45,455 nt of DNA, from contig CADDYU010000015.1 of the NCBI GenBank assembly GCA_902810705.1, positions 1 to 45,455 of the forward strand. Direction: 5' to 3'. Of this stretch, positions 9,619 to 17,968 are shown piece after piece. Both the position numbers and the translations under genes were made by a program. Each line of letters starts with the position of its first letter. Position 1 is the stretch's first letter. Source of the stretch: Methylococcaceae bacterium. GTDB taxonomy: Bacteria; Pseudomonadota; Gammaproteobacteria; Methylococcales; Methylococcaceae. The notes beneath the pieces were generated by a model. That model searched no databases, was not told the DNA's origin, and was given only the letters and a program-made list of their open reading frames with translations.

Positions 9619-10428
9619 TTACGTCCTGTGCAGCCAGGGAAAGCTTTTTCGATGCAGCCAGCGGAAGAGCTGGTCCGTCGCGAGTCCGAACAGGCCGATC
9701 AGGATGATCCCGGCGAAGATCTTGTCGGTCTGGAGGAAGCGCTGGGCCTTGAGCACGGCGAACCCCAGCCCCGAATTGGCCGCCACCAGCTCGGCGACGA
9801 CCAGATAGGTCCAGGCCCATCCCATGGTGATCCGCAGGGTGTCGAGAATCGCCGGCTTGGCCGAGGGCAGGATCACCCGCATGATGACTTCGCCGCGCTC
9901 GGCGCCCATGGTCTGGGCGGCCTCGATCTGCTCCATGGGAACCCGGCGGACGTCCTCGGCGATCATCAGCACCATCTGGAAGAAGGTGCCAATGAAAATG
10001 ATGGCGATCTTGGCCCCCTCGTCTATGCCGACCCAGAGCATGACGAGAGGAATGAACGCCGCCGCCGGCATGTAGCGGACGAAGTCGGTCAAGGGTTCAA
10101 AAAACGCCTTCACCGGAGCGAACGTGCCGATGAAAAGGCCCAGCGGTAGGGCGATCAGGGCAGAAATCAAAAATCCCGTCAGCACCCGGTAAACGCTGAT
10201 GCTGACATCGGCGAGCAAGTCCCCTTCCATGAGCCAGGCGCGGGCGCTGTCCAGTACCCGGTCCGGCGCCGGGAGAAACACAGGGTCCACGATTCCTTGG
10301 GCGGCGAGCCACCACCAGCCGGCCAGCGGCACGAGCAGCCCGGCCAGAGCGAATCCCAGATAGCCCTGGCGGCTGAGGGCGCCCCTGATGACCCAGCGGG
10401 AGCGCGAGGCAAGGGTTGGATCGGTCAT
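9619..10428 (-). CDS. ABC transporter permease of guanidine/urea importer
   Basis: A 269-residue inner-membrane permease of the SsuC/TauC/NrtB family. It has a hydrophobic N-terminal segment (FALAGLLVPLAGWWW), further membrane helices, and the cytoplasmic coupling loop EAAQTMGAERGEVIMRVILPSA in the usual place (the EAA...G...P motif). The start at 10428 (MTDPTLASRS) is preceded by GAGGAG about 10 nt upstream; the longer open frame above it overlaps the binding-protein gene and is not expected to be translated. The gap to the binding-protein stop (10455) is 26 nt. Family members form homodimers with two ATPase subunits. Confidence 0.92.
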   Translation of the reverse strand: MTDPTLASRSRWVIRGALSRQGYLGFALAGLLVPLAGWWWLAAQGIVDPVFLPAPDRVLDSARAWLMEGDLLADVSISVYRVLTGFLISALIALPLGLFIGTFAPVKAFFEPLTDFVRYMPAAAFIPLVMLWVGIDEGAKIAIIFIGTFFQMVLMIAEDVRRVPMEQIEAAQTMGAERGEVIMRVILPSAKPAILDTLRITMGWAWTYLVVAELVAANSGLGFAVLKAQRFLQTDKIFAGIILIGLFGLATDQLFRWLHRKSFPWLHRT

Positions 10429-10454
10429 CTTTAATCTCTCCTCGATATCGGGGT

Positions 10455-11450
10455 TTACTTCTGGCCGAGCGCTTCCTCGACCAGCGATGCATCGACACCC
10501 CTGGCCAGATCCGGCTCGCCTTCGATCAGCTTGCGGTCCTTCAGAAACTGGGCGATGACCGGCCCCACCGCCAACAACGATGTGGGTTCCGTGGCGGGCC
10601 CCAGCGCCTTGAGATTGTCCTCCAGGGAGAAAAACCGGGTGCCGGGCAGAAAAATCTTGTAATTCTCCGGTTTCATGCCGACCACCTGGGCCATGATGGC
10701 GATCGCCCGATCCGGTTGCTCGTGGATGAAACGCTGGGTGTCCTGCCATGCCTTGATCATGCCGACCAGGTCGGCGCGCCGAGTCTCAATGGCCTTGTCG
10801 CGGGCCACCAGCAAATCGGGGATGAGGCCGGGCATGTCCTTGGAGCTGAACAGCGCGCGGCCCTTGCCGCTGGCCTGGATATTGTTGACCCAAGGATTCC
10901 AGACCACGGTGGCGTCCGCCCGCCCGCTCAGGAAGGCCGCCGCCGCGTCACCCGCCGAGAGGTTGACGATCTTGACGTCGTTGAAGCCGAGCCCGTTCCT
11001 GGCGAGCGCCGTGGCGAGCACGAAATGGGAGATGGAATACTGCTCCAGGGCGATGGTCTTGCCCTTGAGGTCGGCGAAGCTCTTGATCGACGGCTTCACC
11101 ATCAGGGCGTCGTTGCCATCGGAGTTGTCGTTCACCAGCACGGCCTTGACCGGCACACCCTTGGCGAGCGGCGCCATGGTGTCGGACCAGGTCTGGCTGT
11201 TGGCATCGATCTGGCCGGCGGAGAGGGCGGAGATGGAGTCGGTGTAGTTGGCGAACCAGACCAGCTTGACCTTGGCGCCATATTTCTTGAAGTAGCCGTT
11301 CTTCTCGGCCACGTACCAGGCGACCCAGCCGGGCCAGTCGCTGACGCCGACCTTGATGTCGGCGCGGGCGGAAAACGCGGCGGAGAGCAGAACGAGGATC
11401 AGCAGGGACGCCGGACGGCGGAACAGCGCGCGAAAAGGCGATGATGGCAT
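10455..11450 (-). CDS. periplasmic substrate-binding protein of guanidine/urea importer
   Basis: A 331-residue binding protein of the NMT1/SsuA/NrtA type, first gene after the riboswitch leader. The ATG at 11450 (MPSSPFRALF) has GGAG 6 nt upstream and is preferred to the start 10 codons earlier. A signal peptide with an Arg-Arg, a hydrophobic core and a SARA cleavage region precedes the mature start DIKVGVSDWPGW. Inside are typical family patterns such as ALSAGQIDANSQTW and FLSGRADATVVWNPW. It should capture the substrate in the periplasm and deliver it to the permease. Homology alone would suggest nitrate, taurine, sulfonate or urea analogues; the riboswitch points to guanidine or a guanidine-releasing compound. 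Confidence 0.92.
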   Translation of the reverse strand: MPSSPFRALFRRPASLLILVLLSAAFSARADIKVGVSDWPGWVAWYVAEKNGYFKKYGAKVKLVWFANYTDSISALSAGQIDANSQTWSDTMAPLAKGVPVKAVLVNDNSDGNDALMVKPSIKSFADLKGKTIALEQYSISHFVLATALARNGLGFNDVKIVNLSAGDAAAAFLSGRADATVVWNPWVNNIQASGKGRALFSSKDMPGLIPDLLVARDKAIETRRADLVGMIKAWQDTQRFIHEQPDRAIAIMAQVVGMKPENYKIFLPGTRFFSLEDNLKALGPATEPTSLLAVGPVIAQFLKDRKLIEGEPDLARGVDASLVEEALGQK

Positions 11451-11492
11451 GACAGGCTCCGGTCGGATGAAAAGGCACACACGGAGGGCGAT

Positions 11493-11510
11493 CGGTTCGA
11501 TGAAGAACCG
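11493..11510 (-). other. hairpin between riboswitch and first gene
   Basis: A perfect 6-bp stem (CGGTTC / GAACCG) with a 6-nt loop directly follows the aptamer. It has no U-run after it, so it is not a classical intrinsic terminator. It may belong to the expression platform or be a spacer hairpin; how the switch acts is not evident. Confidence 0.45.
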
Positions 11511-11612
11511 TCACGACCTCCCGGGCTTTTATCCCGCCGTGTAGCCCCTGATCTCGGAGCCGGCGGCTCTCGGACCAGACACTCCTGAAGGAGCCGGAAC
11601 CCTAGCCGCCAT
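11511..11612 (-). promoter_or_regulatory. guanidine-I riboswitch (ykkC class)
   Basis: The minus strand read from 11612 downward shows the hallmark pieces in order: GGCGGCTAGGGTTCCGG, a small CTCC-TTCA-GGAG hairpin, GTCTGGTCCGAGAGC, then ACACGGCGGGATAAAAGCCC and CGGGAGGTC. These match the conserved core of the ykkC/guanidine-I aptamer, including CUAGGGUUCCG, CUGGUCCGAGAG and the ACACGGC-GGGAUAAAAGCCC-GGGAG 3' half. The aptamer ends ~60 nt before the ATG of the binding-protein gene. Free guanidinium binding should switch on the operon. This element decides the interpretation of the genes downstream. Confidence 0.94.
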
Positions 11613-12142
11613 GTTAAGACGATGCAATCGGACGATCGCACCTCTCGTGTTCGTCGGTGTTTTATTTACAGCTATCGTGCCAGCGATGCCTGGGCCATAG
11701 GAATCAATTACCTGGAATTCAGTTGCCGATTCTTGCTTTAAGGGCTCGCTCTAGTTTGGTGCATCTTTCCAACAGAAATGCGCCGAAAGGGTTACCCGCC
11801 GCAAGGATGCAGCGCTTTTACAGGGAAACGATGGCCAACAGGGAATCGGTTCGCTAAAGGTTGCCTGGCACCTCGAATGCTGGGCTTTTTGAACGAAACC
11901 CTTTATGATTATGGTGTTTTTAGCTTGCCTATCGAGGCATAAGTAATTAATCCTTTAAGGATTTCTCTAAAGTCAGAAGATTTAAGTCGCTTCCGCTTTC
12001 ATGGAATGAAAAATGCTTGGTAAATGCCGGCCTAAGTCCGCATAGCCCCTTGTAGGACAAACTCTACTTCCTCTTGAGATCACTGAGGAAAATCTGGCCA
12101 TGCGCGGATTGGAGGCTCACCGGAGATAAGGAACTCATCGTC
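11613..12142. other. 530-nt intergenic region between guanidine operon and small peptide gene
   Basis: No convincing gene is seen. It must contain the promoter of the minus-strand riboswitch operon and probably one for the plus-strand peptide gene. On the minus strand, TGGCACG is followed after four bases by CTGTA (11667-11682), a weak match to the sigma-54 pattern TGGCACG-N4-TTGCA. A 15-nt palindrome (AATCCTT-T-AAGGATT, 11949-11963) lies in the more AT-rich right part, next to a short GCCTATCGAGGC inverted repeat. The palindrome is a possible operator, but nothing supports a specific regulator. Confidence 0.35.
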
Positions 12143-12301
12143 ATGAAACAAATATTGCTCGCGCTCCTACTGTCCTTGTCGGTGCCTACCTTGGCGTTGG
12201 CCCTGGCCGCCGCCGAGCAGGCGGTAGAGAAACATAAGGCTACGCAAAGGCAAATGAAAAAGCGGCTGGAACACCCCATGAAGCAGGGCCAAGTCTCCTA
12301 A
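12143..12301 (+). CDS. small putative exported peptide, unknown function
   Basis: A 52-residue ORF. The ATG at 12143 has AAGGA about 9 nt upstream. It starts MKQILLALLLSLSVPTLALA, a textbook Sec signal peptide, followed by a very short charged tail (AAEQAVEKHKATQRQMKKRL...) that would be about 30 residues after cleavage. It resembles the many small periplasmic proteins of gammaproteobacteria, but I recognise no family. It stands alone between two minus-strand units. The signal peptide and a fitting ribosome-binding site argue for a real gene; its length leaves doubt. Confidence 0.5.
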   Translation: MKQILLALLLSLSVPTLALALAAAEQAVEKHKATQRQMKKRLEHPMKQGQVS

Positions 12302-12447
12302 GGCCAAGGCCGCTGGCTTGGAATCATCCCACGCTTGGCGGATACCGGACCTCGGACCAGGCAAACGCATGAACGGGCGATCCGTAAGCTGTCATCGAAC
12401 GCTGATCCTGGCCTTGCACGCGACCCGCCGATCGGCCTAATCGATGC

Positions 12448-12483
12448 GGGATCAGGCGGTCCGCTTGCGGACGGCCTGATCCC
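12448..12483. repeat. 36-nt near-perfect hairpin between convergent genes
   Basis: GGGATCAGGC pairs with GCCTGATCCC (10 bp), and inside it GTCCG pairs with CGGAC around a CTTG loop, with one G-G mismatch between the two stems. It lies 95 nt beyond the hppA stop (minus) and 147 nt beyond the small peptide stop (plus). Neither strand has a U-tract after it. It could end transcription from both sides or be a REP-like element. No second copy was noticed by eye. Confidence 0.55.
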
Positions 12484-12577
12484 GAGAACTCCTTGAGTCT
12501 ACGCCGAACAGAGTTTCTGACTGCCGGGGAGCGGCGTGCCCTAGGGACCATCTTGAAGGCGAGCCGTTCGCTTGGCG

Positions 12578-14752
12578 TTAGAAGTTGAACCAGCCCGAAC
12601 CGAACGCGCCCGCGAACACCAGGCTCACGATGCTCATCAGCTTGATCAAAATATTCAGGGAGGGTCCGCTGGTATCCTTGAAGGGATCGCCCACGGTATC
12701 GCCGACCACGGCGGCTTTGTGAGCTTCGGAACCCTTCCCGCCGTACTGTCCGGTTTCGATCCACTTCTTGGCGTTATCCCAAGCGCCGCCGGCGTTGGCC
12801 ATCATCACGGCCAGCAGGAAGCCCGAAGCCGTGGTGCCGATCAATAAGCCCGCGAGAGCCTCCTTGCCGAGCACGAAACCGACGACCAGCGGCACCACGA
12901 CCGCCATCGTGCCTGGGATGATCATTTCCTTGAGCGCGCCTTCCGTGCTGATGCCGACGCAAGCTGCATAATCGGGCTTCGCGGTGCCTTCCATGAGGCC
13001 CGGAATCTCCTGGAACTGGCGGCGAACTTCGAGCACGATGGCGTGAGCGGCCTTGCCCACGGCGCTCATGGTGAGGGCCGAAAAGAGATAAGGCAGCATG
13101 GCGCCGATCAGGATGCCCGGCAGCATGGTCGCGCCGAGGATATGCAGGGTGTCGATCTTGGCGGCGCTCACGTAAGCCGCCAACAAGGCCAGCGCGGTCA
13201 GCACGGCGGAACCGATGGCGAAGCCCTTGCCCGTGGCGGCCGTGGTGTTGCCGAGGCTGTCCAGGGCATCGGTGCGATGCCGCACCTCCTTGGGCAGACT
13301 GCTCATTTCGGCGATGCCCCCGGCGTTGTCCGCCACAGGACCATAGGCGTCGGTCGCCAGCGTCACGCCCAGGGTGCTGAGCATGCCGACCCCGGCCAGC
13401 GCCACGGCATAAAGCCCCGCGGTCAACGAGCCATCGGCCTTGTGGCCCAGCCAGATGCTGAGAAGAATAGCCACGGCGGTGATCAGCACCGGGAGCACGG
13501 TGCTCATCATGCCGACCGCGACACCTTGAATGATGGTGGTGGCGGGACCGGTCTGGCAGGCTTTGGCAATGGACTGGGTGGGCTTTTCCGTGTAGGAGGT
13601 GTAGTGCTCGGTGACGTAGGCGATGCCATTGCCCGCGATCAGGCCCACCAGGATCACCAGCCAGTAGTTGAAGCTCACGCCCGACAGCAAGACGGTAACC
13701 AAGGACAGGCCCAAGATCACAGCGGAAGCGCCCCACACCGAACGACGCAACGCGGTCAAAAGGTCCTCCAGGGTTGCATTCTCGTCGACCTTGGCCACGT
13801 AGCGCTTGAGAAAGCCCATCAGGCCGCCGGCCGTGGCTGGGGCGGTGCTGGAGAGGCCGACCGCCACGTCGGAGAAGCCCATGGGCACGCCAGCCGCTGG
13901 CATGGCATCGTTTTGCTTGCCGATGACCATATAAATGCCGAACAGGGAGGAAATGACGCCCACGGCCGCCACCAGGAACGGCAAGCCTATAAACGCGGCC
14001 GTTGCGCCGCCGCCCAAGGTGGCGCCCAAAGTGGCCGCGGCAATGATGGAGCCGCTGTAGCTTTCGAACAGGTCGGCGCCCATGCCGGCCACGTCGCCCA
14101 CGTTGTCGCCCACGTTGTCGGCGATCACGGCGGGGTTCCTCGGATCGTCCTCCGGAATGCCTTTTTCGACCTTGCCCACCAGATCCGCGCCGACATCCGC
14201 GGCCTTGGTGTAAATGCCGCCGCCGACCCGGGCGAACAGCGCGATGCTGCTGGCGCCGAAGCCGAAGCCGGTAAGGTAGACGAGTTGATTCGGATCGCCC
14301 TTGAAGATCAGGTATAACACGGTCATGCCAAGCAGGCTGAAGCTCACCACGGACATGCCCATGATTGCGCCGCTGCCGAAAGCCACCCGAAGACCCTCGT
14401 GTAGACCGCGGCTGGCCGCCGCGGCGGTACGGACATTGGCTCGCACCGCGACGTACATTCCCAGATAACCCGCGCCGGCCGAGGCGATCGCGCCAAACAC
14501 GAAGGCCAAGGCGGTCTGCCAATGCAAGAACGTGGCAATCACCACGGCAACGATGACGACGAAAATGCCCAAGACCCGATACTCGCGGGTTAAAAACGCG
14601 GAAGCCCCCTCCTGAATAGCCGCGGCAATCGATCGCATAGTGTCGTTGCCTTGATCGTAGTCTAAAATGCGACGCAATTGCCAGATGACATAAGCCACTC
14701 CGGCAATACCCATCAACAGTGCAATGATAACGGCTGTGGATGCATGTATCAC
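12578..14752 (-). CDS. hppA: membrane-bound ion-pumping pyrophosphatase, K+-dependent type
   Basis: A 724-residue multi-helix membrane protein that couples pyrophosphate hydrolysis to H+ or Na+ export. Family signatures seen include [21 protein letters not shown] (substrate loop), [20 protein letters not shown], and the C-terminal [14 protein letters not shown] and [15 protein letters not shown] motifs. In the diagnostic segment after GNTT the sequence is AATGKG: Ala and Gly at the two positions that are Lys and Thr in K+-independent enzymes. It therefore belongs to the K+-dependent group; whether it moves H+ or Na+ cannot be read safely. The start is a GTG at 14752 with GAGG upstream; no in-frame ATG fits as well. 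It is monocistronic with its own promoter candidate at 14951-14979. Confidence 0.95.
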   Translation of the reverse strand: MIHASTAVIIALLMGIAGVAYVIWQLRRILDYDQGNDTMRSIAAAIQEGASAFLTREYRVLGIFVVIVAVVIATFLHWQTALAFVFGAIASAGAGYLGMYVAVRANVRTAAAASRGLHEGLRVAFGSGAIMGMSVVSFSLLGMTVLYLIFKGDPNQLVYLTGFGFGASSIALFARVGGGIYTKAADVGADLVGKVEKGIPEDDPRNPAVIADNVGDNVGDVAGMGADLFESYSGSIIAAATLGATLGGGATAAFIGLPFLVAAVGVISSLFGIYMVIGKQNDAMPAAGVPMGFSDVAVGLSSTAPATAGGLMGFLKRYVAKVDENATLEDLLTALRRSVWGASAVILGLSLVTVLLSGVSFNYWLVILVGLIAGNGIAYVTEHYTSYTEKPTQSIAKACQTGPATTIIQGVAVGMMSTVLPVLITAVAILLSIWLGHKADGSLTAGLYAVALAGVGMLSTLGVTLATDAYGPVADNAGGIAEMSSLPKEVRHRTDALDSLGNTTAATGKGFAIGSAVLTALALLAAYVSAAKIDTLHILGATMLPGILIGAMLPYLFSALTMSAVGKAAHAIVLEVRRQFQEIPGLMEGTAKPDYAACVGISTEGALKEMIIPGTMAVVVPLVVGFVLGKEALAGLLIGTTASGFLLAVMMANAGGAWDNAKKWIETGQYGGKGSEAHKAAVVGDTVGDPFKDTSGPSLNILIKLMSIVSLVFAGAFGSGWFNF

Positions 14753-14950
14753 GTTACCTACCTCGCCTTTTGTTCATAGTTTTTTAATTCTGGTCCAAAG
14801 CTCGAAGAGCTCCCTCTTTAGGGTAATAGCCGCGGCTAAAAATGGTTTGTTCTATATGCTTGATTACCCCATCTGCATCGTTATTAATAATAGTTATTAG
14901 ATCTGCATTTAGGCTGGTTAATCAGGCGATAATGGCGCAAACCGCCGCAT

Positions 14951-14979
14951 AAAATACTTAAAATTTAAGCCAATCTCAA
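14951..14979 (-). promoter_or_regulatory. candidate sigma-70 promoter for hppA
   Basis: The minus strand reads TTGAGA (14979-14974), 17 nt, then TATTTT (14956-14951). The spacer holds the palindrome CTTAAA-A-TTTAAG (14957-14969), a possible operator. The resulting leader would be ~190 nt. This is pattern-based only. Confidence 0.4.
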
Positions 14980-15701
14980 TAAAAATTACTGAGCGTCTTC
15001 CGGAGGAACGAGGCAGCGCGCTCGGAGTCATTCCAAATGCGCGTATCGCTGTAGGGAACCAAGGCTTGCCCGAATCGAATCTGGCGCCCAAGAAGACTGG
15101 GTAGAGCGGTTTCGGTGAGTCCTTTGCTTAGCGTTTTCTATATGCCGCTGGAAAGAGGGTCTTCTTGCCCGAGGAGATTGCCGGAAGATCTTTCTAGTTT
15201 TTATAAGTGATAAGTCACCCTGTCCGAAATACTCGATGCCGAAACTAATTGAAAATTAGTTTCACTTTAGTCCTCTGCTCGCATTGTGAGATATAACGGT
15301 GGAGAATTAAATTAGGCTTGGCGCATTCGGGATTTCCTAATAATTCATGGAGGTGCTATATCGAGATAGGAATTAGGAAAATCTTGAAGTTGGGATGGGC
15401 AATTACAAGTGATACCCCTTTGAGCGTCGCCGGGTGGAAATTCGCAGATTGAAGGGAGCTAGGCTCATCGCTGCCCGATGCCGCCTCACCTTTCACGGTA
15501 CAGGCTGTGAGTTTTTTCGAAACTCTCTCCGCAGGAATGGAACCCATCGGGGAAGCCTTCTGGACAGCAAGAGCTGATCGCAACGCGTCGGGATCAGGGA
15601 ACTCTATCAATGCGATTTGCCTCGCGTGATGGGACTGGGCGCTGGCTCCTCCGGCCGGCGAGTGGTCAGCCGTGGTTAGCGTCAGGACCCATCGGCTTGC
15701 C
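14980..15701. other. AT-richer intergenic stretch without recognisable gene
   Basis: About 720 nt between the hppA promoter candidate and the ftsH stop, visibly lower in GC than its surroundings in the middle part. It holds a 9-bp hairpin GAAACTAAT-TGAAA-ATTAGTTTC (15241-15263). An 84-codon minus-strand frame (15356-15610, TTG start) has no ribosome-binding site, membrane pattern or familiar motif and is not called. It may be the remains of a lost gene or mobile element. Confidence 0.4.
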
Positions 15702-17738
15702 TCAGGACGAGCCTGCTCCCTGGCGGTGGATGATCCCTTTGATTTCCTCGCCGCTGACCACTTCCCGCTCCTGCAGTATCCTCGCGATTTCGTCCAAGGT
15801 CGTGCGTCGCTCGGTCAGAATTTCCCGCGCCCGTCGCTGGCCTTCCTCGACCAGCTCTCGAACTTCCACATCGATCATCCGGGCGGTTTCTTCGCTGAAG
15901 TTGCGTTCCTCCGTGCCCTCGACATTCAGATAGGCAAGGCGTTGACGTCTACCATAAGTCAAGGGGCCCAGCCGGCGGCTCATGCCCAGTTGGCAAACCA
16001 TGGCGCGGGCGATTTCAGAGGCTTTTTCCAGATCGTTCTGGGCGCCGCTGGAGATATCGCCGAACACCAGTTCTTCCGCCGTCCGGCCGCCCTGCAGGAT
16101 GGCGATCTGATCGCGCAGTTCCTCTTCCGTGGACAGGAACTTTTCTTCCACCGGCAACTGCAGGGTGTAACCCAAGGCCGCTGCGCCGCGAGGGATGATG
16201 GAGACCTTGTGCACGGGTTCGCCCGTGGGCACGACTTCGGCGACCAGGGCATGGCCGGACTCGTGATAGGCCACCCGGCGTTTTTCCTGCTCGCTGAGGG
16301 TCCGGGATTTCTTCTCGGGGCCGGCAATGATCCGGTCGATGGCGGCCTCGAAATCTTTCATGCGCACCGCCTCGGCATTTTCCCGCACGGCGATGATGGC
16401 GGCCTCGTTGCAGATATTGGCGAGATCGGCGCCCACCAGCCCCGGCGTGCGCTGGGCGACGACCCGGAGGTCCACGTCCGGCCCCAGCTTGATGCCCCGG
16501 GTGTGCAATTTGAGGATCGCGATACGGTCCTCCAATCCCGGTTTGTCCACCACGATCTGGCGGTCGAAGCGGCCGGCCCGAAGCAGGGCCTTGTCGAGGA
16601 TTTCCGGCCGGTTGCTGGCGGCCATGACCACGACGCCGACGGAAGGATCGAAGCCGTCCATCTCGGTGAGCAACTGGTTCAGGGTCTGCTCGCGCTCGTC
16701 GTGGCCGCCCATGACCACGGGGCCGCCGCGGGCCCGGCCGATGGCGTCCAGTTCATCGATGAAGATCATGCACGGCGCCTTCTGACGGGCCTGCTCGAAC
16801 AAATCGCGCATCCGTGCCGCGCCGACGCCCACGAACATTTCGATGAATTCGGCGCCGCTGATATTGAAGAAGGGTACGCCCGCTTCGCCGGCCACCGCCC
16901 GCGCCAGGAGAGTCTTGCCGGTGCCGGGGGGGCCGACCAGCAGCACGCCCTTGGGCATCCGCCCGCCCAGGCGCTGGATACGGCTCGGATCGCGCAGGAA
17001 CTCAATCGTCTCCTTCAGCTCCTGCTTGGCTCCCTCCGCGCCGGCCACGTCTTGGAAGGTGACCTTGGCCGATTCGTCGGCATTGATGCGGACCCGGTTG
17101 CGACCGATGCTGAGGAATCCCCGCCCGGCGCCGGTCATCCGCCGGGCCATCCAGGTCCACAGCGCGAACAGGATGGCGATGGGCATCAGCCAATTGAAAA
17201 TGAAGTTGCTCAGCCAATTGCTGCCGTAGCGCACCGTGTACTTGACGCCCTTGGCTTCCAGGTCATTGGCCAAATCCTGGTTCCACAAGGGCACGGTGAT
17301 AAATCGGCGGCGTTCCCCGCCGGGCTTCTCGGGCTTGAGATAGCCCGAGATCACTTGCTCGTTGATGACGGCATCCTCCACCCGCTGTGCCTCGATGTAT
17401 TTCAGGAATTCGCTGTAAGGAATTTCATCCTGACGGACTTCCTGTACGCCTTGCCAGAGATAGAGCGTCGCGAATATCAGCAAGAGGTAAAGTAAAAACG
17501 TATTGCGCCGTCGACGCCTATCCTGCTCGCCGCCGGGACGGTTGATTTCCACTTGCGGCTTGCCCAGTGGGTTTATGGTCTTCCAGTAATCCAAGAGCCT
17601 TTCCCAAAGGTTTTGGATGCCCTTTCGGAATGAATTCGTGGCGGAATTCTGAGATTGTTTTGGCATGAGGTCCTTTAGCATGAGATTCTCCGAGTTCTGC
17701 GTAGATGGCGATTCGGCGCTTGCCCGGATATTTGACAT
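15702..17738 (-). CDS. ftsH: ATP-dependent zinc metalloprotease, FtsH paralogue
   Basis: A 678-residue membrane AAA+ protease that degrades unfolded or regulatory membrane proteins. Order: ~80-residue polar and basic N-terminal extension, TM1 about 80-95, short periplasmic domain, TM2 about 178-199, AAA+ domain (Walker A GPPGTGKT 269-276, Walker [10 protein letters not shown], second region of homology LRAGRFDR 386-393), and protease domain with zinc site HESGH (492-496) and SSGAQND (likely third ligand Asp569). The N-terminal extension and short C-terminal tail ([11 protein letters not shown]) differ from housekeeping FtsH, so it is probably a second copy. Starts at 17738, 17681 (GGAG, 6 nt) and 17666 (AGGA) all look usable; the first gives the longest extension. 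Confidence 0.93.
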   Translation of the reverse strand: MSNIRASAESPSTQNSENLMLKDLMPKQSQNSATNSFRKGIQNLWERLLDYWKTINPLGKPQVEINRPGGEQDRRRRRNTFLLYLLLIFATLYLWQGVQEVRQDEIPYSEFLKYIEAQRVEDAVINEQVISGYLKPEKPGGERRRFITVPLWNQDLANDLEAKGVKYTVRYGSNWLSNFIFNWLMPIAILFALWTWMARRMTGAGRGFLSIGRNRVRINADESAKVTFQDVAGAEGAKQELKETIEFLRDPSRIQRLGGRMPKGVLLVGPPGTGKTLLARAVAGEAGVPFFNISGAEFIEMFVGVGAARMRDLFEQARQKAPCMIFIDELDAIGRARGGPVVMGGHDEREQTLNQLLTEMDGFDPSVGVVVMAASNRPEILDKALLRAGRFDRQIVVDKPGLEDRIAILKLHTRGIKLGPDVDLRVVAQRTPGLVGADLANICNEAAIIAVRENAEAVRMKDFEAAIDRIIAGPEKKSRTLSEQEKRRVAYHESGHALVAEVVPTGEPVHKVSIIPRGAAALGYTLQLPVEEKFLSTEEELRDQIAILQGGRTAEELVFGDISSGAQNDLEKASEIARAMVCQLGMSRRLGPLTYGRRQRLAYLNVEGTEERNFSEETARMIDVEVRELVEEGQRRAREILTERRTTLDEIARILQEREVVSGEEIKGIIHRQGAGSS

Positions 17739-17968
17739 GGCTTCCGGTCCGGGCGATGAGGAGGGTGGGTGATGAGCGCCGCGGCTCTACCTGATGTTTG
17801 GTTTTACATAATCTTCGGCCGGTGCATCTTCAGCCGTGCGCCTCTGGAATTTTCGGCGTCGGGCTCGTCCATGCAAGACCCGTTGCCGCGGGGCGGACTG
17901 GTTGAACCATGGCGGGGCCGGCTCGCTCTCTGATCCCGATAAACAAGGAATTGGAACGTGATCGACGC

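Noticed and set aside
11493..11510. Intrinsic terminator as riboswitch expression platform
   Set aside because: The hairpin is short and has no following U-run, so a transcription-termination mechanism cannot be claimed; kept as a plain hairpin.
15356..15610. 84-codon minus-strand frame downstream of ftsH
   Set aside because: TTG start without ribosome-binding site, no motif, low-quality composition; kept only as part of the intergenic description.
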